In this document: positions 51,485 through 62,900 of the stretch, piece by piece
How the letters are laid out: the number at the start of each line of letters is the position of its first letter
Position numbering within the stretch: the first letter of the stretch is position 1
Origin: Bacteroidales bacterium
Lineage (GTDB): Bacteria > Bacteroidota > Bacteroidia > Bacteroidales > Paludibacteraceae
Length of the DNA stretch: 64,000 bases
Direction: 5' to 3'
NCBI GenBank assembly: GCA_004557405.1
Contig: SFDZ01000003.1
Span: 62,001 to 126,000 of the forward strand
Made by a program: the position numbers and the translations under genes
The notes under the pieces: model-generated
Seen by the model: only the letters and a program-made list of their open reading frames with translations
Databases searched by the model: none
Told to the model about the DNA's origin: nothing

Positions 51485-53890
51485 ATGTCAGAATTTTCAC
51501 TTATCTTACAAGGCAGTGCCAACGGCACGACCGTTTACTCCGAGAATTTCTCGGGCAAAACGAACGCTAACGGCCTCGTTACGCTGAAAATCGGCGGCGG
51601 TACTCCCACCGTAGGCAATTTTGCAACGATCGATTGGGCCGACGGTCCCTACTTTTTGACCATTGCCGTTGACCCCGACGGCGGATTTTCGTTTACGACG
51701 CAATCGACCACACAACTTTTGAGCGTGCCATACGCGCTGCACGCCAACACCGCAACCGCGCTGACCGAGCCGGTGTCGTACAACGACTTGGTAGATGTGC
51801 CGGCCAACGCCGGAGGCGGATTTTCGGGCAACTACAGCGACCTGACCGGTAAACCCGAATTGGCCACCGTGGCCACCACCGGCGAATACAGCGACCTGCA
51901 AGGCGCGCCCACCCTGGCCGACGTAGCCATATCGGGCAATTACACCGACTTGCAAGGAACGCCCGCGCTCGCAACCGTAGCCACATCGGGCAAATACGAC
52001 GACCTGCAAGGCAAACCGACACTCGCAACCGTTTCTGCCACAGGCAATTACAGCGACCTGCAAGGCGCACCTGCCTTGGCAGCAGTAGCCACATCGGGCA
52101 GTTACAACGACTTGAAAGACCGTCCGAACTTGTCGGCAGACGGCACATTTTCGGGCGATTACAGCGACTTGAGCGGACGGCCGAACATCAAAGACTCCAT
52201 CAGTGCGTACGGATTTTCGGGCAACTACAGCGACCTGAACAACGCGCCGAGTTTGGCAACCGTAGCCACAACCGGCGAATACAGCGACCTGCAAGGCGCA
52301 CCCACCCTGGCCGACGTGGCCACATCGGGCAATTACACCGACTTGCAAGGAACGCCCGCGCTCGCAACCGTAGCCACATCGGGCAAATACGACGACCTGC
52401 AAGGCAAACCGACGCTTGCCACCGTTTCTGCCACAGGCAATTACAGCGACCTGCAAGGCGCACCTGCGTTGGCAGCAGTAGCCACATCGGGCAGTTACAA
52501 CGACTTGAAAGACAAACCCAACCTATCGGCAAGCGGCTCATTTTCGGGCAGTTACAACGACCTGACCAACAAACCGAACTTACAGGATTCGATAGCCAAA
52601 TATGCATCGGGCAGCAGCAGCAAACCCGCATGGAACGATATATCGGGCAAACCGCAAGGATCGAACGAAGGCGACATACTCTATTGGAGCGAAGCACAAT
52701 GGAAAACGTTGCCGGTGGGCGAAGAAGGACAATTCCTTGCCATAGCCGACGGCCAATTATCGTGGGTTGACCCCGATTGGGCGAACACCACTGCCAACAC
52801 CTACAAAGTGGGCGACATCTACTTCAACGCCGCAGGCGAAGCCGAAGGTGTCGTATGCGAGCTATCGACCGTAGGACGTTTTGCGAAGATAATAGGGCTG
52901 AACGATTACACCTCCGTACAGTGGGACCCGCTGGCAGTAGATGGCTGTTGGAACGAAAGTTATACAGGCACTTTGCCAACCGAAACGAAAAGTACCAACC
53001 AGAACAACGGTCTGACCAACATGACCACCATTAAAAATATAAGCGGTTGGGAGACAGCCTATCCGGCATTCAAGACCTGTGCCGACGCCGGCGATTCGTG
53101 GTATCTGCCGTCGCGAAAAGAGATGTTGAACATAGCCGCCAATGTTGATGCCATCAACACGCAACTCAGCAGTATACCCGGCGCCGCGGCCATCAGCCAA
53201 AGCGTCTATTGGACATCGACCGAGGGCGGCCGCGACTTTGCTTACGCCGTTACGACAAAAGACTACACCTTCACATCCGATAGCGAAACTATTACGATAG
53301 CCAAAGACAATGCGTTCGACGATGCGAAAGCCACGGCATACGGTGTGCGCCCGATGCGCCGCCTGTCGTGGGCAGAAACAACCAGCAAGAACGACAACCA
53401 AACCAGTTATAAACCGGGCGATTTGTACATTGTAAGCGGCGACACGCTCGGCATTGTATATACCACCCACACGGGCGGCATACACGGCTATGCCATCACG
53501 TTGGCCGAATACAACTTGGCGTGGTGCACGGTGGCTACCGACTCGATAGGCGCCAAATCTATGGACGACGGCAGCGCCAACACGCAGAAAATGGCCGAGC
53601 AAGCCGACCCGTCGCAATACCCGCTGTTGCAGCAGGCGCAAGCCATAGGAACCGGTTGGTACATACCATCGGCAGACGAATGGGTGAACATTCAGACCAA
53701 ACTGACCGACATCAATGCCTACATCACCAACCAACGGCCGACTGCGACGCTGTTGAATACGTCGGGCATTTATTGGTCGTCGACCGAAGAGAACAAGGCG
53801 AATGCCTATACCGTCGACATGGGCACAGGCAATACTGCTTCGACCGCCAAAACGGAACAAAAGTCAATTCGCTATATCATAGCATTTTAA
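51485..53890 (+). CDS. Repeat-rich protein with two C-terminal FISUMP/DUF1566 lectin-like domains, N-terminally truncated
   Basis: 801 residues. Residues 1-90 match the second half of a Bacteroidota N-terminal domain (LQGSANGTTVYSE, NANGLVTLKIGGG, TQLLSVPYALHANTA); the usual signal peptide and first strands are missing, so the ATG at 51485 may not be the ancestral start. Residues 110-380 consist of about fourteen 18-residue repeats of the form GxYxDLQGxPxLATVATS, as in tail-fibre-like proteins, with one large duplicated block. Two C-terminal domains (about 440-635 and 641-801) each show WYxPSxxE and YWxSTE, typical of C-type-lectin-fold DUF1566. No T9SS tail. Likely adhesive; possibly a pseudogene at its 5' end. 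Confidence 0.8.
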   Translation: MSEFSLILQGSANGTTVYSENFSGKTNANGLVTLKIGGGTPTVGNFATIDWADGPYFLTIAVDPDGGFSFTTQSTTQLLSVPYALHANTATALTEPVSYNDLVDVPANAGGGFSGNYSDLTGKPELATVATTGEYSDLQGAPTLADVAISGNYTDLQGTPALATVATSGKYDDLQGKPTLATVSATGNYSDLQGAPALAAVATSGSYNDLKDRPNLSADGTFSGDYSDLSGRPNIKDSISAYGFSGNYSDLNNAPSLATVATTGEYSDLQGAPTLADVATSGNYTDLQGTPALATVATSGKYDDLQGKPTLATVSATGNYSDLQGAPALAAVATSGSYNDLKDKPNLSASGSFSGSYNDLTNKPNLQDSIAKYASGSSSKPAWNDISGKPQGSNEGDILYWSEAQWKTLPVGEEGQFLAIADGQLSWVDPDWANTTANTYKVGDIYFNAAGEAEGVVCELSTVGRFAKIIGLNDYTSVQWDPLAVDGCWNESYTGTLPTETKSTNQNNGLTNMTTIKNISGWETAYPAFKTCADAGDSWYLPSRKEMLNIAANVDAINTQLSSIPGAAAISQSVYWTSTEGGRDFAYAVTTKDYTFTSDSETITIAKDNAFDDAKATAYGVRPMRRLSWAETTSKNDNQTSYKPGDLYIVSGDTLGIVYTTHTGGIHGYAITLAEYNLAWCTVATDSIGAKSMDDGSANTQKMAEQADPSQYPLLQQAQAIGTGWYIPSADEWVNIQTKLTDINAYITNQRPTATLLNTSGIYWSSTEENKANAYTVDMGTGNTASTAKTEQKSIRYIIAF
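51818..52120 (+). repeat. Direct repeat copy 1 within the repeat-rich protein gene
   Basis: This 303-base stretch recurs at 52211-52513, an offset of exactly 393 bases (131 codons). The two copies differ at scattered, mostly third codon positions. The next 90 bases of each unit are also related but more diverged, so the whole unit is a 393-base tandem duplication. Confidence 0.9.
52211..52513 (+). repeat. Direct repeat copy 2 within the repeat-rich protein gene
   Basis: Second copy of the 303-base repeat, 393 bases after the first. Both units begin with GGATTTTCGGGCAACTACAG and keep the reading frame, so the duplication simply lengthens the stalk of the protein. Confidence 0.9.
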
Positions 53891-53917
53891 GGAAACAAAC
53901 TCAAAAAACAGATAATT

Positions 53918-56900
53918 ATGAAACGACAAGTAACAAACTCTACGCGAATATTCGTGTTGGCATGCCTGCTGATGCTTGTAGGCATCAATGCTTTTGCCTA
54001 TACGGATTGGAACCGCGATTGGTGTAAAGTAGAATGGAAGGTGAAAGAGGGCGTCATCCACCATGAAATACGCTACTACCAAAGTTGGGGTTCGATGGGC
54101 GACGGGCACTGCGGTTTTAACAAAGATGAGAATCCCGACGGTGCAATATTAACGTGCGGTACATACACCATTAAGTTCTATTGTAACACTGATGGTGGCC
54201 TAACGATTAAAGAGGATGGAGGATTAACCATTACAGACCACACTGACGGCGATGATTACATCTCATTTGATGTACCGATTACAACAGCTCAGATGAACAC
54301 CGAAGTAACCACCAAACTGACCGGTAAGTGGTGGCGCCGCGGCGCGACAGGAGACCAAAGTGTCAGCGAAGAATGGAACACCTCGTGCCAATGGAATCGC
54401 TCGGATTTTCAGGTAAGTTCGCCGGTGGCTACATCCAATTACGATGTTGCGAACAATCGTCCGGCCATTAAGATTCCGTGGAGTCGCACCTCCAACGGCA
54501 ATGCGTACACTTACGGCGACATCAAATTGTGCAACACCAGCAAAAACCAGTGGAGTACAGAAGGCAAGACCAGTTTTGGCGGTTCAACCACAAGCGGTCC
54601 TTTCTATCTCTATGTTGATGGCAGTAATCCGCTGAAGTTGAATAATGTCAATCGCGTGATTGTGTATCAGAGTTATACTCCGTCGAAAAATTCGAGCATT
54701 TCTTACAACACACAAAGTTCCGAGATCATCATTCCGGCCTATCCGCAGGTCGATGAGTTTGAGGCCGAAGCAAACCTCAGCCAACGCACCATCAAACTCA
54801 CATGGTCGATACCGAATGCGCCGGCCGATTACTACATTGCCGACAATTTCGTCATCAAATATAAGAAAAAAGATTTAGAGGGCAACACGGAGTCCGGTTA
54901 CCCGAAATACAAATATGTGGCCTACAAAGGTGGTGTTATCAATTACTCGACCGAGATTGCCCTACAAGAGGGTGAAGACAACCTTTACGACTTCGAGATT
55001 TACCGCGAAACGACCAAAAATAAATCGGCATGGAGTTGCTTTACGAAAAAAATCGACAACCTTGCCGTCAACACCAACCACGCACGCCCTACCGATGCTC
55101 ATGTAACACTGTCGTCCGACCAAAAGACGGCAACCGTCACTTGGAAAACATCGGGTTCCGTGTGGAGCGACGGTACACGGTTCACCATTACGCGTATCAA
55201 CAACACCTACTCGTCGTCCGACGACATTACGCTGACCAAAGCCGACTTCAATTCCGGCAAATACGAGGACAAGATGATACGTTTATGCAACAACTATACA
55301 TATAAATTGTCTATAGCGCCGAACGATAACTTCGAAGCCGTTACGCCGGTTTACACGGAAGAAGAAATTTCGCCGTTCAAACTTGGAACCATCGACGATT
55401 TCGATGCCAGCAAAGGCTATTTTTCGGACAAAACGGAATTGACATGGTCAACCACCGGTTCGTTCGACAACTACATCATCGAGCGGCGCATCTACAACAC
55501 GAACGACATATTCAGACAAGTACAATCGGTCAGCGCCAGCAGCACATCATCGACCTACCTTATCAACGATGCCACAAGTTTGGCCGGTACTATATACGAA
55601 TATCGTGTTTATGGTTTGCTGAATTGCGGCGGCAACATTTTGTCGTCGGCCGACACGCTCTATAGCATCGGTTTCCGCACACCGACGGGCGATTTTTATG
55701 GTCGTGTAACTTTCCAAGACGGTCAGGCAGTCGATTCCGTCGAGGTTCGCCTTGAGACCACAGACGAAATTTCCGGCCAAAGCCTCTACTTCAGCGGTTC
55801 GGGTTCGACCGCCAAAGTGGACGACACCTCGCTACTGTCCGACAACAGTTTGCCCGTAACCTTGCAGGCGTGGATAAAACCGGCCGATGTATCGTCCACA
55901 ACCGCGCAGCACATCATCTACAAAAGAAACATGTACGACTTGGGCATCAGTGCCGGCAAACCCTATTTCAGTGTAGGTAACGCCAAAATCAGTGCCGCGA
56001 AAGCCCTGTCCAACACACAATTCACACATCTGTCGGGTGTGTACGACAAGGACGCCGGCAAGATATACCTTTATATAAACGACAGCCTTGCGACCTCGGC
56101 GACATGTTCCACCGCACCGACAAAATCGACCTATGCGGTTACGCTCGGCGAGGGTTACAAAGGCAACATCGACGAAGTACGCATCTGGAACAGAGCCTTG
56201 GATAGCAACGAGATATCCACCGACTACACACGCTACCTGATAGGCAACGAGAGTAAGTTGGCCGCCTACTACACGTTCGACTACATCACCGGCAAAGCGT
56301 TTTACGACCAATCGTATGTCGGCAGCAACTACAATGAGCATCACGGCACATTGTCCGGCGTTACACTGTCCGACGTATGCCCATCCATCAATCAGTTGGG
56401 CTACAAAGCCTTGACGGACGTATCGGGCACATACGCCATACGCGCCGTGCCTTACTACGGCAACGGTACAGCCTACACGCTCTATCCGCGCAAAGGCACG
56501 CACCAATTCGACCCGGCTTCCGAAATCCGTTTTATCAACAGCAACACGCAAAGCCACACCGTCAACTTTGTGGATAATAGTTCGTTCAAAGTGAGCGGTA
56601 CAGTGGTCTATCAAGGTGGTACTTATCCTGTCGAGGGAGCATACTTCACCATCGATGGTGTAACAGCCATGAAAGCCAACGGCGAATGGATTTACACCGA
56701 TGCCAAGGGCGAATTTGAGATTGACGTGCCCGTAGGCGTTCACGAAGTCAGAGTTATGAAAACCGGGCATACGTTCCTCAACGATGGTCGCATCACGCAA
56801 TCGAACGGTCAAGACCGCAACTATCAGGACATTTTGACAGGGCTTTTGCTTGAAGACATCACCAAAGTGCAATACGTCGGACGTATCTGCGGCGGTCCCA

Positions 56901-59900
56901 TTCAGGAGGCTTATCCCGTGGGCTTCAGTTTGTCGAAAAACAACCTTGCCGACAATATGACCATCACCCTCACGCCAAAACGCGAGGCTTATGCACTCGA
57001 CACAATCGGGCACTCGGTAAGCATCGACCATCATGTGCTCACCAGCCATGCCGGCGAAACGCCCAAAACCACCACTGTCGAGTACAATAAAGGAAATATC
57101 GTTATCCATGTCAATAACGAAACGGGCGAATTTGTGGCGCCGGTATATCCCGAACAATATACCGTAACATTGGGCGTGTATAAGCATGAAGCCATTCCCG
57201 GCGACAAGAGCGACCTCGATTTGACGAACGCCGTGAGAGCCATATACGAAACCTACACCTATCAGGATTCTGCATTGATCGACCCTGACAACCAAGCGTT
57301 GGGTTATAAAGTTGTGGAATACACCGACTCGGTGCCTTACATGCAGAAACAGGTATTTACCAAACGTTATCGTGCGCAAATCGAAGTCAAACAACGCGAC
57401 TTCCAAGGCAATTCGATGCCCTATTTCGGCGACGAAACGATGATAACCACCAACCTTATTGGCGAGAAAGACACCGTACTGCTGTACGATGCCGCCACCG
57501 GCAAATATCTGTTTGACAAACCGGTATTCACGCAGAACGAGACCTACTTCTTAGGCTACGAGATATTCGAAGAGTTCTTGTACTACACCGATGCCGTAGG
57601 ACACATCGACTCGACCAAAATAGACCGTGTGCCGGTAGAGGATGCCACGGTGGGCTTCGGCAGCCAACACTTTGCCTATTCCGACACGCTGGTAGCCGAC
57701 GAAAACTATTGGCAGGTAACCATTGACCAACCGACCATGGATAACGCCACCGGCTCGGTGAACGCCACATTTGTTTATGGCGAATCCGACAATCCGACCA
57801 GCGTTAATTGGGAAAACCCGATGGGCAACACAAACGGCGAAGCCTACATTTTGGGTTGCCATCAAACGGGCGTCAACTTCGTAACCGCCGGTCCCGACAA
57901 ACTGCTGACCGTGCTGCGCGACCCACCGGGAAGTAACTCCTATTCGTACCTCGAAAAAGGCACCACCTTTACCGAGAGCAACACCTACCGCGGTGGACTC
58001 GAACACGAAGGTACTGAAATATTTACTAACGGTGTCAAATCAGAAACTTTTACAATCACATTAGCTAATACACCTGCTTCATCAACCGGTACAAGTAATG
58101 TTGCATTAGAAACCGAAAGCGGCCTCAGCGCCGGTGTCAAGCAGTCGGCACAATACACCGGTGCTAACACCAAGACCACGGTAACCACCGTTACGCAGCG
58201 TTTCCAAACCAGCGACGACCCGCTGTATGTCGGCGCCAATGGCGACGTATATGTCGGCTACTCGACCAACATCACCTTTGGCAGCACGTTGGTCAGCACC
58301 ATCGTGCCAAAAGCCACCTACGACACATTAGGTGCCGACGCCTATGTAAGCACTTACACCAGCAATGACAAATATGCGCTCGTGCAAACACGCGGTCTGT
58401 CGATGTCGCAATCGTTCAACACGCTATTTGCTTATCCGCAAATTTATCTCGAACAGACGCTGATACCCAACTTGGAAGATGTGCGCAACAGCCTGTTGCT
58501 GCTGCCCGGCACACGCAACGAAGCCACCTTGCAAGATTCGGCCAACATCAACAACCGCTGTTACTACATGTCCACTGTGCCGGCCGGCGACGAGAACTTC
58601 GGTCAACCCGGTTACTACAACGCCTACCTGGCCGCTAACCAAATCGACTCGGTGGCATCTATCAACCAATCGATAGCCAAGTGGTACAAGGTGATGTCGG
58701 ACAACGACAGTATCAAAGTAAAAGCCAGCAAACAACTGCAAAACTTCTCGTTCCACGCCGGTTCGCCTGTGGAATACAGCGAGCAATATTCAACCATCGT
58801 GTCGTCCGTCAACTCATTCGACATCACAGTAGGTGCCATCGTTTCTAACGACTTTATGTTGAGTGCCGGAGGCGGTACAACTAAATTCGCATTCGAAGAA
58901 CACACGGGCATGGTACAAGGCGGCGAATTTACCGACGACATGGAGGCTTCGCACGCCAAAGGTTTCGTCCTGGCCGAATCGGGCGACGACGACTACCTGT
59001 CAGTTGACGTGTTGTACGAGAACAACGGTTGGAAATCGTCCGACGAAGAATATGGCGTAAGCGGTCCCGGCTTGGGTTCCGGCGCAGCCAACGAAAACAG
59101 TGTCGAAACGAAAGAGTCGTTCCCGACATTTGTGTTCCGCACACGCGGCGGCGCTACAAGTTGTCCCTACGAAGGCGAATACACGGCCGTACACTGGAAA
59201 AATCACGAATCGGAAGTGATTGACGCAGCCACCATGCAGTTGGAAGTACCGACCATCTCCGTGGACAAAAACTTCCAAGAGAACATTCCGTCGGGCGAAG
59301 CCGCCACATTCACGCTGCACTTGCGCAACAACTCCGAAACCGGCGAAGACCAAACGTTCGACATCATTCCGTACGACCGAACCAATCCTAACGGCGCCAT
59401 CATAACCATTGACGGCAACCCGATATCGGGATCGCGTTTGGCGTACCATGTGCCGGCCAGCGAAGACCTGCAAAAAACACTCTCGGTGCGCAAAGGTACC
59501 GTGCTGAATTACGACTCGTTGGGCATCATACTCATATCGCAATGTCAGAACGACCCGAACAGTTTTATACCGCTGATATCGGATACGGTATATGTAACAG
59601 CACATTTCACACCATCGTGTACAAGCGTACGCGTTGGCGCGCCATCCAACAACTGGACGTACAACACCAAGTGCGCTTCCGACACCGTTGCCGGCATCGT
59701 GCGCCACTATATGCCGATTACCTTGACCGATTTTGATGTCAACTATACGGATTTCGACCACATCGAGTTGCAGTACAAAGCCACCTCCGCATCCGACGAC
59801 GAATGGATTACGCTGGCCTACTACTACGACAACGACTCGTTAGTCGATGCCATGGTGGACAAAGGTTTCAATGCGTTGCGCATTCAGTCGGAAAACTTGG

Positions 59901-62900
59901 GCAACATTTTCTACAATTTCTACATGGACGAATTGCCCGACCAACGCTACGACATACGCGCCGTATCGTTCTGCAACATCAACAATCAACTCTATGCCAA
60001 TGAGTCGGAAATTGTGTCCGGTATCAAAGACATGTACAATCCGCGATTGTTCGGCGCAGCCAAACCGGCCAACGGCATTCTGACCGTTACCGACGAGATA
60101 CGACTCGACTTTAACGAAACCATTGCCGAAGGGTTGCTCACAAAAAACAACTTCTCGGTAACAGGCATACGCAATGGCGCGGCTACCACACACGACGTAG
60201 CCATCCAACTCGATGGCAAGGCCGCCTATCTGTCCACCGAATTAAGCAAAAACTATAGTGCAAAAGACCTGACCATCGAAGGATGGATAAAGCACGACTA
60301 TGCGCAAAACGCCACCATTTTCAGCCACGGCGACACACGCAGCAGCCTTGCTTTCAGCATCGACAATCAGAACTATGTTACGGTGCGTTTCGGCAAAACG
60401 ACAGTGCGCTCCAATAAGCCAACGGCATTGGAGGCCGGCAGTTGGAACCACGTTGCTCTCACCTACAACAGTGCCACGTCCCTGCTGACAGCGTATGTCA
60501 ACTGGGTTGCCGTTGTCGAGGCGACAGTGGACGACTACGACGGCATTGGCTTATTCCAAATCGGTCGCGACATTGCCTCCGAATCCGGCTACTTCAACGG
60601 CAAAGTCGATCAGTTCCGTCTGTGGAATGCATGCCGCTCGTCCGGTCAACTGCAAGTCAATAGTGCCGTACAACTATCGGGCAACGACGTCGGATTGATA
60701 GGCTATTATGCCATGGACGAAGCCCGCGGCACAGCCACTGCCGACAAAGCGCGCGGTGTAAACCTCGTGCTGTACAACGCCGAATGGGCTTTGCCCGAAG
60801 GCTTTGCCACCCGTTTCGACGGACAAAGCGGCTATTTCGAAATAAATAGTTCGGCCACCGTTTGCACCGCCGACATGGACTATACACTCGGATTCTGGTT
60901 CAAAGCCGCTGCGCCGCAAGTCAATGCCATCATGTTGTCCAACGGCGATGGTGTAAACAACACTTCGGAAAATCCGAAAAACCTGTTTGCCGTAGGCTGG
61001 AACGCATCCGGCGAATTGTGCTACCGCAACAATGGTTACGAAACCGTAGTTCCGGGCAATTGGGCCGACGACACTTGGCACAACTTTGCCTTCACCGTCA
61101 GTCGCTCGAGCGGACACGCCCGCATCTACATCGACGGACAATTGCAGACATACATTACCGCCGATATGGTTGGTGGCATTTCCAGCGACCGCATCTTTGT
61201 CGGCGCTTGCGGCTGGCACGATATACCTTCCAGCACACACGTGGTTGTCGATCGTTTCTTCAACGGTTCGATAGACGAAATCCGATTGTGGAAACTGTAT
61301 CGCACACAGGCACAAATGGAACAACTCGACGATGAAAAACTCGACGGCAGCGAATTAGGTCTGTTGGCCTACTATCCGTTCGAGCATTACATCACGTTCC
61401 AAGGTGTGCCCGAATTGCAATACACGCTGAAAGATTTCGTTACAAACGACACATTGCTCGTAACACGCCACGGCAACACCATCCAATCGTCGGACATTGC
61501 ACCCGTCAAGACCAAAGGTGCTGTCAGCAGTTTGACCTACGACTTTGTGGTCAACAACGACGCACTGATCATCACACTCAAAGAAGATGATTACCGCATC
61601 GAAAACACCATCGTCAACTTTACGGCTACCGATGTGCGCGACGTCAACGGCAACAGCATCTTGTCGCCTATCACTTGGTCGGCCTATATCGACCGCAACC
61701 AACTGATGTGGCAAGAGGACGAAATCAACATCCAGAAAAAACAGTACGACGAATACACATTCAAAGTCGGCATTACGAACAAAGGTGGTTTCGTGCAGAA
61801 CTATACCATCGAGAACTTGCCGTCGTGGCTCACCGCCACCCCCGAAGCCGGCACGCTCAACCCGACCAAATCGGCCACTATCGAATTTAGCATCAACAGT
61901 GGTCTGAACGTAGGCACCTACAACGAAGTCGTCTATCTGGTAGATGCACAGAATGTAAGCGAGCCGTTGTCGATAAACGTGGTGGTAACCGGCGAAGAAC
62001 CGACGTGGACTGTCGATAAAAACGCCTACGAATACAACAGTTCCGTATTCGGACAGATGCGTTTCGAAGGTGTATTCTCGATGGACGAAGACGACATACT
62101 CGCCGCATTCGACGGCAAAGAGTGCATCGGTGTGGCGCACACATCGTACAACGCCGCCACCGACATGTATTATGTGCTGCTCACCATCTATTCGCATACC
62201 GCCAAATCGACCAAACCGATTATGTTCCGTATGTACGACGCCTCGACAGGCATCATCTATCAAGCCGAACCGTCGCAACCCATCACATTTGCGGCGCAAC
62301 AAATTGTCGGCACTCCGATGGAGCCGGTCATTTTCGATGGCGGTGCATTGATGTTTGCCAACATCAACCTGAAGAAAGGTTGGAACTGGATTTCGTTCAA
62401 CTTGGCCAACGAGGCTTTGAACAATATCAACGCCGCATTGGCCGAAGGCAACTGGTCTGACGGCGAAACAGTCAAGAATCTGCACTCGTTTGCCGACTAT
62501 GTCGAAGCAAAACAGATGTGGGTAAGTGGCGGTCGCCTGACCTCGTTCAACAACAGCGAGATGTATCTCTTCCATGTCAACGAAGACAAGACGTTGGCCG
62601 TCAGCGGCACCGAAATCGACCCGACCTCGGTATCTATCGCCATCGCTCCGAATCGTTGGAACTACATCTCTTATCTGCCGCAAACAGTACTCAGTGTCAA
62701 ATCGGCACTCGCCGGCTACGAGGCATCGAATGGCGACGTCATCAAGTCGCAAAACGGATTCGCCATGTACTACGGCAACGAATGGATAGGATCGTTGGAA
62801 ACGATGCGGCCAAACGAAGGCTATATGTTCAAGAGCACGGCCACAACCACCAAAACACTGACCTATCCGTCGAAAGTATCGACTGTCAATCGGGCACCGC

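Noticed and set aside
52800..53890. Diversity-generating retroelement target (two DUF1566/C-type-lectin-fold domains)
   Set aside because: This fold is a frequent target, but no reverse transcriptase, template repeat or accessory gene is visible in the window, and no near-identical copy of the gene's 3' end was noticed. A wider genome search would be needed.
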